A DNA stretch of 29,390 bases, from contig DASRII010000449.1 of the NCBI GenBank assembly GCA_035650075.1, positions 1 through 29,390 of the forward strand. Reading direction: 5' to 3'. This document shows positions 13,910 through 20,866 of this stretch, in pieces. A model generated the notes under the pieces. That model saw only the letters and a list, made by a program, of their open reading frames with translations, was not told the DNA's origin and did not search any database. Position numbers and translations under genes: made by a program. This DNA comes from DASSUC01 sp035650075 (GTDB lineage Bacteria > Actinomycetota > Actinomycetes > Mycobacteriales > Micromonosporaceae). Every line of letters starts with the position of its first letter. Positions within the stretch are counted from its first letter, which is position 1.

Positions 13910-16900
13910 ATGTCTCCGCTCTCCCGCCGCCTGGTCACGCTCGCCGCCGTCTCTGCCGTCACCGCCGGTCTGAGCATCGCGGCCGCTTCCCCAGCGCACG
14001 CCGTAGTTCTGGACCTCACCCCGCACGTCAACCCGTTCATCGGTACCGACGACAGCACCTCACCGAACCCGGTGCCGGGTGGCGCCGGCGGCAGTACGGT
14101 CCCCGGGCCGGTGCTGCCGTTCGGCATGGTGCAGTTCAGCCCCGACACCCCGACCGCGTCGCCGTCCGGCTACCGGTTCAGCGACACCGCGATCCAGGAG
14201 TTCAGCCTCACCCACTTCAACGGCGCCGGCTGCCCGAACAACGAGGACATCGGGATCCTGCCGATCACCGGCGCCATCGGCGCGTCACCCGGCACGAGTT
14301 GGACCAGCTACCAGGCCACGCACACCAAGAGCCAGGAGGTCGCGCAGCCGGGTTACTACACGACGGTCCTATCGACGTACGGGAACACGCGCGTCGAGCT
14401 GTCGGCCACCCGGCGCACCGGCATCATGCGGCTGACGTACCCGTCGTCGACTTCCGCGCGGGTGCTGATCAACACCAGCCGCAGCGCCACCGGCAACCGC
14501 AGCGGCTCGCTGTCCATCAGCGGCAGCACGGTCACCGGTACCTTCACCGGCGGCGGCTTCTGCGGCTCGTCGAAGACGTACCAGATCTTCTTCCGGTTGG
14601 ACTTCGACCGGGCACCGTCCAATGTGGGCACCTGGCTCGGCGGCACCGTCTCCAGTGGATCGACGAGTACCAGCGGCGTCAACTCGGGCGGCTGGCTGAC
14701 CTTCGACACCACCTCGAATCCAGTTGTCCAGGTCAAGGTCGGCATCTCGTTCGTGTCCTCGTCCGGTGCCGCGGCCAACCTGTCCGGCGAGCAGAGCGGG
14801 TTCGACTTCGCCGGTGTCCGCGCCGCGGCCAACACCGAGTGGAACACCGTCCTGAACCGGGTACAGGCGACCGGCGGGTCCACATCGGACCTGCAGAAGT
14901 TCTACACCGCGCTGTACCACGTGCTCGTGAACCCGAATATCGCCAGCGACGTGAACGGGCAGTACCGCGGCTTCGACAACGCGGTCCACACAGCCAGCCA
15001 CACCGTGTACCAGAACTACTCCGGCTGGGACATCTACCGCTCGTGGGGCGGGCTGATCGCGCTGATCGCACCGAACGAGGCATCCGACATCGCCAAGTCG
15101 ATGGTGCTCGACGGGCAGCAGGGCGGCCTGCTGCCGAAGTGGTCGCACAACCACAACGAGCACTTCGTGATGACCGGCGATCCTGGCCCGATCATCGTGT
15201 CGAGCATGTACGCGTTCGGTACCCGAGGCTTCGACACCGCCGCCGCGCTGAATCTGATGAACGCGTCGTCCAACGGCGGTACCGCGCAGGGCAGCCCGAT
15301 CCGCGGCCGGCAGAGCGGCTACGTGCAACGCAACTACATCCACGAGGATCCGTCGGACTCGCTGGAGTACTCCGCGTCGGACTTCGCGATCGCGCGGTTC
15401 GCGCAGGCGCTGGGCAACACGACGATGTACAACACGTACATCACCCGCGCCCAGTGGTGGCGCAACGTCTTCAACACCGAGTCGCAGTACATCCACGACC
15501 GCAACAGCGACGGCACGTGGCCCTGGCCACTGGTACCGGCCAGCCCGTCCGGGTACACCGAGGGAAACGCGTCGCAGTACACCTGGATGGTCACGTACAA
15601 CTTCGCCTCGCTCATCAGCATGATGGGCGGCGCGCCGACCGCGGTACAGCGGCTGGACCACCACTTCACCCAACTCAACGGCGGGCTCTCGCAGCCGTTC
15701 TTCTACATCGGCAACGAACCGGAACACGGGGTGCCGTGGGCGTACCACTTCGCCGCCAAGCCCGCCGGTACCAGCGCCGCGGTGCGCCGGGTGATGACCG
15801 AGTCGTTCACCACCGGACCTGGCGGGCTGCCCGGCAACGACGACCTCGGCGCCACCTCCGCCTGGTACGTGTGGTCCGCCATGGGCATGTACCCGCCGAC
15901 CCCCGGCGCGGACACGCTCGCGTTGCACGGCCCGCTCTTCCCCTCGATCCTCATCGACCGGCCGGTGGGCGACATCCAGATCAACGCGACCGGCACCCCT
16001 GCGCAGTACGTGCAGAGCTTCTCCTTGAACGGTGCGTCGACTCAGCGCACCTGGCTGCGGTACCCCGACATCGCCGGCGGTGCCACGCTGTCGTACACGA
16101 TGGGCGCTTCTCCATCGTCGTGGGGCACCGCGCCCGCGGACGTCCCGCCGTCGTTCAACGACGGGTTCACGCCGCCGCCCGCGGCGCCGAACCTCGGCAC
16201 CAACCTCGCGCTGAACCGGCCGGTTACCGCCTCGGCCGCGTGTGGTTCGGAGGTCGCTGCGCGTGCGGTCGACGGAAGCCTGTCGAACAACAGCAAGTGG
16301 TGCTCGACCGCGGCCGGTACCAAGACCCTCACGGTGGACCTCGGCTCGGCGCAGAACGTATCGTCCTTTGTGGTCAAACACGCCGCCCTCGGCGGTGAGA
16401 CGAGCGCCTGGAACACCGGTGCGTTCACCATCCAGACGAGCACCGACAACGTCACCTTCACGACCCGGGCGTCGGTGTCGGGCAACCGGACCAGCCGCAC
16501 GTTCCATCCGATCTCGGCGGTCTCGGCCAGGTACGTGCGGCTGAACATCACCACGCCGGCCAACGACGGCAACGGCGCCGCCCGCATCTACGAGTTCGAG
16601 GTGTATGGCGGCGGAGGCGGTGGCCCGGTCAACGTGGCGTTGAACAAGCCCGCCACCGCCGACTCGTCGTGCAATGCCAACGAGGGTCCGGCAAAGGCGG
16701 TCAACGGCAGCGTCTCCGGCGGTACCTCCGACAAGTGGTGTTCCCTCGGCGTGACGAAGTTCTGGCAGGTGGACCTGGGATCGTCGTTCTCGGTTCAGAC
16801 GGTGACGGTGCGGCACGCCGGAGCCGGTGGGGAGACGACGTCGTGGAACACCCGCGACTTCGACCTGCAGGTGTCGGGTAACGGAACGACGTGGACGACG

Positions 16901-17044
16901 GTCGCCCAGGTCCGCGGCAACACCGCCAGCGTCACGAACCACACGGTGTCGATGTCGGCCCGGTTCGTACGCCTCAACGTGCTCGTGCCAACCCAGACGA
17001 CCGACAACGCCGCGCGCATCTACGAGGTGGAGGTGTACGCCTGA
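13910..17044 (+). CDS. Secreted GH92 alpha-mannosidase with two C-terminal F5/8 type C (CBM32-like) domains
   Basis: A 1044-residue exported glycoside hydrolase of family 92, which are calcium-dependent exo-alpha-mannosidases acting on mannans and N-glycans. The signal peptide ends at AHA (residue 31). The mature N-terminus has the family opening VNPFIGTDD and the segment PFGMVQFSPDT (70-80), then LTHFNGAGCPNNEDIGILPITG. The (alpha/alpha)6 domain contains HNEHFVMTGDPG, EDPSDSLEYSASDFAIA, NEPEHGVPWAY and GLPGNDDLGATSAWYVWSAMGMYP, where Asp644/Asp645 match the catalytic base region. Two discoidin-like domains follow (about 763-900 and 907-1044), joined by a glycine linker (YGGGGGGPVN), each opening with NxALNxPxTA. 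Linkage specificity cannot be read from sequence. AAGGAG lies five bases before the ATG. It converges with the type VII effector gene. Confidence 0.95.
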   Translation: MSPLSRRLVTLAAVSAVTAGLSIAAASPAHAVVLDLTPHVNPFIGTDDSTSPNPVPGGAGGSTVPGPVLPFGMVQFSPDTPTASPSGYRFSDTAIQEFSLTHFNGAGCPNNEDIGILPITGAIGASPGTSWTSYQATHTKSQEVAQPGYYTTVLSTYGNTRVELSATRRTGIMRLTYPSSTSARVLINTSRSATGNRSGSLSISGSTVTGTFTGGGFCGSSKTYQIFFRLDFDRAPSNVGTWLGGTVSSGSTSTSGVNSGGWLTFDTTSNPVVQVKVGISFVSSSGAAANLSGEQSGFDFAGVRAAANTEWNTVLNRVQATGGSTSDLQKFYTALYHVLVNPNIASDVNGQYRGFDNAVHTASHTVYQNYSGWDIYRSWGGLIALIAPNEASDIAKSMVLDGQQGGLLPKWSHNHNEHFVMTGDPGPIIVSSMYAFGTRGFDTAAALNLMNASSNGGTAQGSPIRGRQSGYVQRNYIHEDPSDSLEYSASDFAIARFAQALGNTTMYNTYITRAQWWRNVFNTESQYIHDRNSDGTWPWPLVPASPSGYTEGNASQYTWMVTYNFASLISMMGGAPTAVQRLDHHFTQLNGGLSQPFFYIGNEPEHGVPWAYHFAAKPAGTSAAVRRVMTESFTTGPGGLPGNDDLGATSAWYVWSAMGMYPPTPGADTLALHGPLFPSILIDRPVGDIQINATGTPAQYVQSFSLNGASTQRTWLRYPDIAGGATLSYTMGASPSSWGTAPADVPPSFNDGFTPPPAAPNLGTNLALNRPVTASAACGSEVAARAVDGSLSNNSKWCSTAAGTKTLTVDLGSAQNVSSFVVKHAALGGETSAWNTGAFTIQTSTDNVTFTTRASVSGNRTSRTFHPISAVSARYVRLNITTPANDGNGAARIYEFEVYGGGGGGPVNVALNKPATADSSCNANEGPAKAVNGSVSGGTSDKWCSLGVTKFWQVDLGSSFSVQTVTVRHAGAGGETTSWNTRDFDLQVSGNGTTWTTVAQVRGNTASVTNHTVSMSARFVRLNVLVPTQTTDNAARIYEVEVYA

Positions 17045-17045
17045 G

Positions 17046-18527
17046 TCATTGCCTCGCGTCGTCGCGGGCCGGGGGTGGCGCGACCCGCGGGATCTGGCCC
17101 GGTGGTGCCGGTGGTGCCGGTGGCGGCGGCGGCGCCTGAGGCGGGGTCTGGATGTCGCGGAACTCGACGCCCTGGTTGGCGAGGTTCTGCGTGATGCCGC
17201 TGGCCCGGCCACCCTCGTTGGTGACGACCAGGTGAACCTCGGGCGGTAGCGGCGTGCCGTTGCGCAGCGCCGTCTCCGTGTCCGCGAGGGCCTTGCGCAC
17301 CTCGTTGATGCGCGGCACGTCGTTCATCGCGGGGTCCATCGCCTGGGCGTGCCGCTGGTGCACGCTGTTCGCGAGGGTGTCGGTCAACGCCGATGCCTCA
17401 CGCACGTTGCCGGGAGTCGCGTACGACTTGTTGTCCAGGATATGCATCTCGAACGGGCCCTCGGTCTTGAACGCAAACCCGTCCGGACCGCCGGCGTTCC
17501 ACGGGTGGCCGCCGCCGGAGCCGCTGGGACCGTCGAGGAACGCCCAGCCCTTCTCCTGGCTGTAGTGGAAGCCCATGCCCTGCTCGCCCGCTATGGCGCG
17601 AGATCCGTGGCCACCCGGCTGCGGATGGCCCGGCTGCGGCGTCGGGGCCTCGTCGATGTGCCGGACGATCTCCTCGACCTCTTGCGTGGTGAGGCGCCGT
17701 TGCCGGGGCGCCCGGGGTCCCGCATGGGGTCCGTGCGGTCCGTGCGTGCCGCTCCGGGTGAGCCGCTTGATGAGCTGCACCAGCGCCTTGATCACTTCAT
17801 CGAGGTGGCGCAGGATCGGGACGAGGTTGCGGATGCTCTTGATCAGTCCGTGCAGCAGTACCTTGATCCGGGCGATCCACTTGGCGATGAGGGCCGCGAC
17901 CTGCGCGATGACGACCGGGGTGGCGAGTCCCAGCGTCAGCCCCTCCTCGGCCAGGATCATCGGCAGTTCCCCGGCCACCGCACCGACGGCCTGGGCGACC
18001 AGGTCGCGGACCATCTGGCGCACGACGGACACCAGCACCCCGGCGCCCTTGACCACGGTACCGAGCACCGACGCGACCTTGATGAGGCCCTGCATCGCGC
18101 CGAATTCCTCGTTCATGTGGTCGCGGTACGCCTGGGCGGCGGTACCGGTCCAGTCGAGGGTCTCGCGATCGATGGCGGCGCGCAGGTTCTCGCCGGCGGA
18201 CTTCATCGCGTTGGCGATGTTCTCCCAGGTCTGCGCGAAGGCCATGATCTGATCGGCGTCGCCGGCGAGCACCTCGAGCGCGTCGGAGAGCGGCTCGAAA
18301 TGCTCGATCAACCACGCGACGCCCCAGGAGACAACCGCCTCGAGTGGGTTGGCGATCGCGCTGATCGCGTCCAGGGTGCCGGCGAGTCCGCCGAGGCCGA
18401 TCTCCACCCAGCTGCCGGTCTTTATGCCGTGCTCGATGGTGTCCAGGTCCTCGATGATGAAGATCCCACTGAACCACTGCGTCGAGTCGACCCGCTCCGC
18501 GATGAGGGGGTTGGGCATGACGCTCAT
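17046..18527 (-). CDS. WXG-type type VII secretion effector with putative C-terminal PD-(D/E)XK nuclease domain
   Basis: A 493-residue protein. Its N-terminal 250 residues are helical and ESX-substrate-like: WTG (the WXG turn) is at 126-128 in TLDWTGTAAQAYRDHM. Hydrophobic helices follow (about 150-235), then a His/Pro/Gly-rich linker. Residues about 310-445 look like a compact alpha/beta domain. GGPDGFAF and ILDNK give Asp349...Asp365-x-Lys367, the layout of the PD-(D/E)XK nuclease fold, followed by a strand VHLVVTNEGG. A proline-rich tail (APPPPPAPPAPPG) ends the protein. I infer an exported polymorphic toxin; the nuclease call is by motif only. The ATG at 18527 overlaps the stop of the EspC-like gene (ATGA). 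There is no immunity gene after it: the next base block is the convergent GH92 gene, one base away. Confidence 0.75.
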   Translation of the reverse strand: MSVMPNPLIAERVDSTQWFSGIFIIEDLDTIEHGIKTGSWVEIGLGGLAGTLDAISAIANPLEAVVSWGVAWLIEHFEPLSDALEVLAGDADQIMAFAQTWENIANAMKSAGENLRAAIDRETLDWTGTAAQAYRDHMNEEFGAMQGLIKVASVLGTVVKGAGVLVSVVRQMVRDLVAQAVGAVAGELPMILAEEGLTLGLATPVVIAQVAALIAKWIARIKVLLHGLIKSIRNLVPILRHLDEVIKALVQLIKRLTRSGTHGPHGPHAGPRAPRQRRLTTQEVEEIVRHIDEAPTPQPGHPQPGGHGSRAIAGEQGMGFHYSQEKGWAFLDGPSGSGGGHPWNAGGPDGFAFKTEGPFEMHILDNKSYATPGNVREASALTDTLANSVHQRHAQAMDPAMNDVPRINEVRKALADTETALRNGTPLPPEVHLVVTNEGGRASGITQNLANQGVEFRDIQTPPQAPPPPPAPPAPPGQIPRVAPPPARDDARQ

Positions 18528-18859
18528 CGCCGGAGCCCACCGTCGGCAGCGAGGTCGGCGAACATCTTGTCGACCGTCTCGTCGTGGTTCTGGTAGCGCA
18601 GCGCGACCTCGCGCACGAGTTCGGAGACCGACCGGAGCGTGTTCGCCTCGTCTTTGATCGCGGAGACGGTCAGTCCCTGGAACGGGTTGAGCAACGTCGG
18701 CAGGACCTGGCACAACAGGCCGTACGCGAGCGGACTCAGCAGCACGTGCAGTCCCGCGTCCGCCGCCTGATCGAACGCCGCCGCCGCGTTGTCGACGCTG
18801 CCCGCGTGCGCGGTCAGGTTCTCGGGCAGAACCTGGAAGCCACCTGAGCTATCTGCCAC
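18524..18859 (-). CDS. EspC-like type VII secretion target
   Basis: A 111-residue helical protein resembling the ESX secretion-associated EspC family (DUF2580/T7SS target). Typical features are GGFQVLPENLTAHAGSVDNAAAAFDQAADA at the N-terminus (residues 6-35), giving the first helix, and a second long helix (IKDEANTLRSVSELVREVALRYQNHDETV). A Pro/Leu-rich turn lies between them. There is no signal peptide, as expected for substrates that leave by the type VII route. The GTG start at 18859 overlaps the end of the YbaB-like gene by 11 bases. Its TGA overlaps the ATG of the effector gene, so all three are probably translated in step. It most likely forms a partner or carrier for the effector's N-terminal domain, which is inference. 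Confidence 0.8.
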   Translation of the reverse strand: MADSSGGFQVLPENLTAHAGSVDNAAAAFDQAADAGLHVLLSPLAYGLLCQVLPTLLNPFQGLTVSAIKDEANTLRSVSELVREVALRYQNHDETVDKMFADLAADGGLRR

Positions 18860-19289
18860 GGCTCCGCCAATCCGTTGCCGAGCCGTAGTCGCCGTCCGCG
18901 TCGTCTCCCGCCTCGGTGGGGAAGCGCGTCTCGAAGCTGGCTACCACGGCGCGGCCGGCCGCGGAGTCGGCGCCGACCGTGTCGGCCGCGATATCGGCGA
19001 CCTTCGCCGCGAGCATGGCCTGCGCCCGCCGCATCACCCGGAGAATCTCCTGGGCGATCTCCTCGGCCGGGCGCTTGCGCACCGCCTCCCCCAACCGGAG
19101 ATCGGACACGGTACCGGAGCCGGACACGGTCACCTCGACCGACCCGTCCGGGCTCTGGGCGCTGACGGTCTCCCGGGACACCCGCTCCGACATCTGCTGT
19201 GCCTTCGCGAGCTTGTCCGACGCGGACGCCGACCAGTTCTCCAACCACTGCTCCGCACTGTCCGCGGCAGCACTCAACGGTTCGCCCAT
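18849..19289 (-). CDS. YbaB/EbfC-like protein of a type VII cassette
   Basis: A 146-residue protein with a YbaB/EbfC-like core (about residues 18-105). A helix (LAKAQQMSERVSRETVSAQ) leads into beta strands (GSVEVTVSGSGTVSDLRLG) and another helix (AEEIAQEILRVMRRAQAMLAAKV). Classical YbaB proteins are dimeric nucleoid-associated DNA-binding proteins. Actinobacteria also have many divergent copies beside ESX-type substrate genes, where their role is not established. The acidic C-terminus (TEAGDDADGDYG) is not part of the core. The ATG at 19289 is chosen over one eight codons upstream because AGGAGGT lies five bases before it. It is the first gene of the three-gene cassette. Confidence 0.8.
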   Translation of the reverse strand: MGEPLSAAADSAEQWLENWSASASDKLAKAQQMSERVSRETVSAQSPDGSVEVTVSGSGTVSDLRLGEAVRKRPAEEIAQEILRVMRRAQAMLAAKVADIAADTVGADSAAGRAVVASFETRFPTEAGDDADGDYGSATDWRSRGR

Positions 19290-19311
19290 GCAGGACCTCC
19301 TCGGCGGCGTC

Positions 19312-19339
19312 AATGTACATCGACGTATCGATCCGTCAC
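19312..19339 (-). promoter_or_regulatory. Possible promoter of the YbaB/EspC/effector operon
   Basis: On the minus strand, GTGACG (19339-19334) and TACATT (19317-19312) are separated by 16 bases and lie upstream of the AGGAGGT ribosome binding site (19301-19295). It is a fair match to a vegetative promoter in an otherwise GC-rich region, but is not decisive. Confidence 0.35.
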
Positions 19340-19367
19340 ATCAGGCGATCAGTTCTCTCCCCCCTCG

Positions 19368-19428
19368 GTTGATCATGAAGTTAGTTTCGGTCTCGACGGC
19401 GTGTCGTGGCACAAACATCATGATCAAC
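19368..19428 (-). terminator. Hairpin downstream of nnaR, GATCA-type palindrome
   Basis: The 15-base arms 19368-19382 and 19414-19428 pair with one mismatch around a 31-base loop, and TTGATCATGA is exact. It starts two bases after the nnaR stop codon, so it is well placed to end the nitrate operon transcript. The arm shares 11 of 16 aligned positions, including GATCA, with the 28-bp inverted repeat at 3918-3982. Confidence 0.65.
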
Positions 19429-19430
19429 AC

Positions 19431-20525
19431 TCAGTCGACGGGCAGCCGGTAGCCGCGCTTCATCACGGTCTGCACGAGGTCGGCGTCGCCGAGTCCGGTA
19501 CGCAGCCGGGCGACGGCCATCTCGACCGCGTGCGCGTCGGCGCCCCGCGGCAACGCGGTCAGCAGCTCACCGCGGGACAGCACCCGACCGCGGGCGCCGG
19601 CCAGCGCGCGGAGCACCGCCATCGGCGCCTGCGGCAGGGTCCGCAGCTGTCCGTCCACAGTGGCCGCGTGTCCGCGTACCGTCAACGTGCGGCCGGCGAC
19701 GCGCAGCGCCGGTGCGCGCCGGGGCAGCTCGTCGACGATTGTCCGGGCTAGCGCGCCGAGTCTGGCCCGGGCCGGCTCGGCGACCGGTATCCCCAAGCGG
19801 CGCAACGGCGCGGCGGTCACCGGCCCGACGCACGCGGCCAGCACGTCGTCGCGGAACGCGTCGAGTACCGCGTCCGCCTGGTCGCCGGCGGTACGCAGCA
19901 GCGAGTCGACCGCGGGTGCCGAGGTGAACGTGACCGCGTCGACCTGGCGTACGCAGATCGAGTCCACGACGCGCCGCAACGGTGCAGGGTCGACCGGCGG
20001 CGCCCACCGGTACACAGACACGTCGACGACGTCCGCACCCGCCGCCCGCAGTGCCGCCACGAAGTCCGGCTGGTCGTCGCCGTGCAGCTGTACCGCGATC
20101 CGCTCGCCGGCCACCCCCCGGGCCAACAGGTGGGCCAGCATCTCCTCGCAGCACTCCGAGTCCGGAGACCACGCCTCGACCAGGCCGGCCGCGCGGATCG
20201 CGCCCCGCGCCTTGGGTCCGCGGGCGATAAGGTAGCCGGCGCCGAGAGCAGCGGTGAGTCCTTCCGCCAATCCCCAGCCTTCGGCGGCCTCCAACCAGCC
20301 ACGTACCCCGATCCCGGTCGAAGTGACCACAATGGACGGTGGCTCGGCAACCAGAGCGGCGGTACGGGCCAGCAGCTCGCTATCGTCGGCGATCGGCACG
20401 ATGCGCAGCGCCGGGGCGAAGGTGACCCGGGCGCCACGCCGCTCGAGGAGCGCGGCGAGCTCGTCGCGACGGCGGTCCGCGGTGATCGCGATCGTGAAGC
20501 CCGCGAGCACCCCGTCGACCGTCAT
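19431..20525 (-). CDS. nnaR: NnaR-type regulator: HemD-like domain fused to an OmpR-type winged helix
   Basis: A 364-residue two-domain protein. Residues 1 to about 255 form a uroporphyrinogen-III synthase-like domain (ITADRRRDELAALLERRGARV at the start, PSIVVTSTGIGVRGWLE near 70, VDAVTFTSAPAVDSLL near 185). Residues about 275-364 form an OmpR-type winged helix (APMAVLRALAGARGRVLSRGELL...AVEMAVARLRTGLG...VMKRGYRLPVD). This fusion is known in Streptomyces coelicolor and Mycobacterium smegmatis as NnaR, a co-activator with GlnR of nitrate/nitrite assimilation genes. Sequence alone does not show whether the HemD part is still catalytic; it may sense a tetrapyrrole or help make siroheme for NirB. 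The ATG at 20525 overlaps the nirD stop (ATGA). It is the last gene of the operon and is followed by a hairpin. Confidence 0.88.
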   Translation of the reverse strand: MTVDGVLAGFTIAITADRRRDELAALLERRGARVTFAPALRIVPIADDSELLARTAALVAEPPSIVVTSTGIGVRGWLEAAEGWGLAEGLTAALGAGYLIARGPKARGAIRAAGLVEAWSPDSECCEEMLAHLLARGVAGERIAVQLHGDDQPDFVAALRAAGADVVDVSVYRWAPPVDPAPLRRVVDSICVRQVDAVTFTSAPAVDSLLRTAGDQADAVLDAFRDDVLAACVGPVTAAPLRRLGIPVAEPARARLGALARTIVDELPRRAPALRVAGRTLTVRGHAATVDGQLRTLPQAPMAVLRALAGARGRVLSRGELLTALPRGADAHAVEMAVARLRTGLGDADLVQTVMKRGYRLPVD

Positions 20526-20866
20526 GTCGGGGCGTCCGGCCACAAGCCCACCTCCACCTGACCGTCGCGGCACCGGACCGGGTGGGTCGGTACCGCCACG
20601 CCGGGCTTGTCCAGGCACTGACCGGTCCGCAGGTCGAATACCTGCTTGTGCATCGGCGACGCGACCGTGGGTGCGCCGTCGCGGGTGCCCACGATGCCGC
20701 GGGACAGCACGTGTGCCCCGGAGCATGGGTCGAGGTTGCCGATCGCGTAGAGGTCACCGTCGAACGTGCGGAAGATCGCGACCTGGGTACCGCCGACGAG
20801 GGCCGCCACGCCGCGTTCCGGTTCCAGCCGCTGGTACTGGCAGATCAGTATCCACTGTGTACTCAT
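20522..20866 (-). CDS. nirD: Nitrite reductase (NADH) small subunit NirD
   Basis: A 114-residue Rieske-fold small subunit of assimilatory nitrite reductase, the normal length. Fold positions are visible (VAIFRTFDGDLYAIGNLDPCSG, GAPTVASPMHKQVFDLRTGQC), but the full set of Rieske iron-sulfur ligands is not, as usual for NirD. It partners NirB in reducing nitrite to ammonium. The ATG at 20866 overlaps the nirB stop as ATGA, and its own stop overlaps the nnaR start the same way. Confidence 0.95.
   Translation of the reverse strand: MSTQWILICQYQRLEPERGVAALVGGTQVAIFRTFDGDLYAIGNLDPCSGAHVLSRGIVGTRDGAPTVASPMHKQVFDLRTGQCLDKPGVAVPTHPVRCRDGQVEVGLWPDAPT

Noticed and set aside
17100..17140. Possible tandem repeat or CRISPR-like array
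   Set aside because: It is a short GGT/GCC-rich low-complexity stretch encoding a proline-rich tail, with no spacers and no regular unit.
14369..17212. 947-codon open frame on the minus strand
   Set aside because: It is antisense to the well-supported GH92 gene and runs past its end into the effector gene. The composition is Arg-rich and no motif is present.
20523..20726. Longer start for nnaR
   Set aside because: The extension lies inside nirD in another frame. The ATG at 20525 forms the ATGA overlap seen at the other junctions of this operon.
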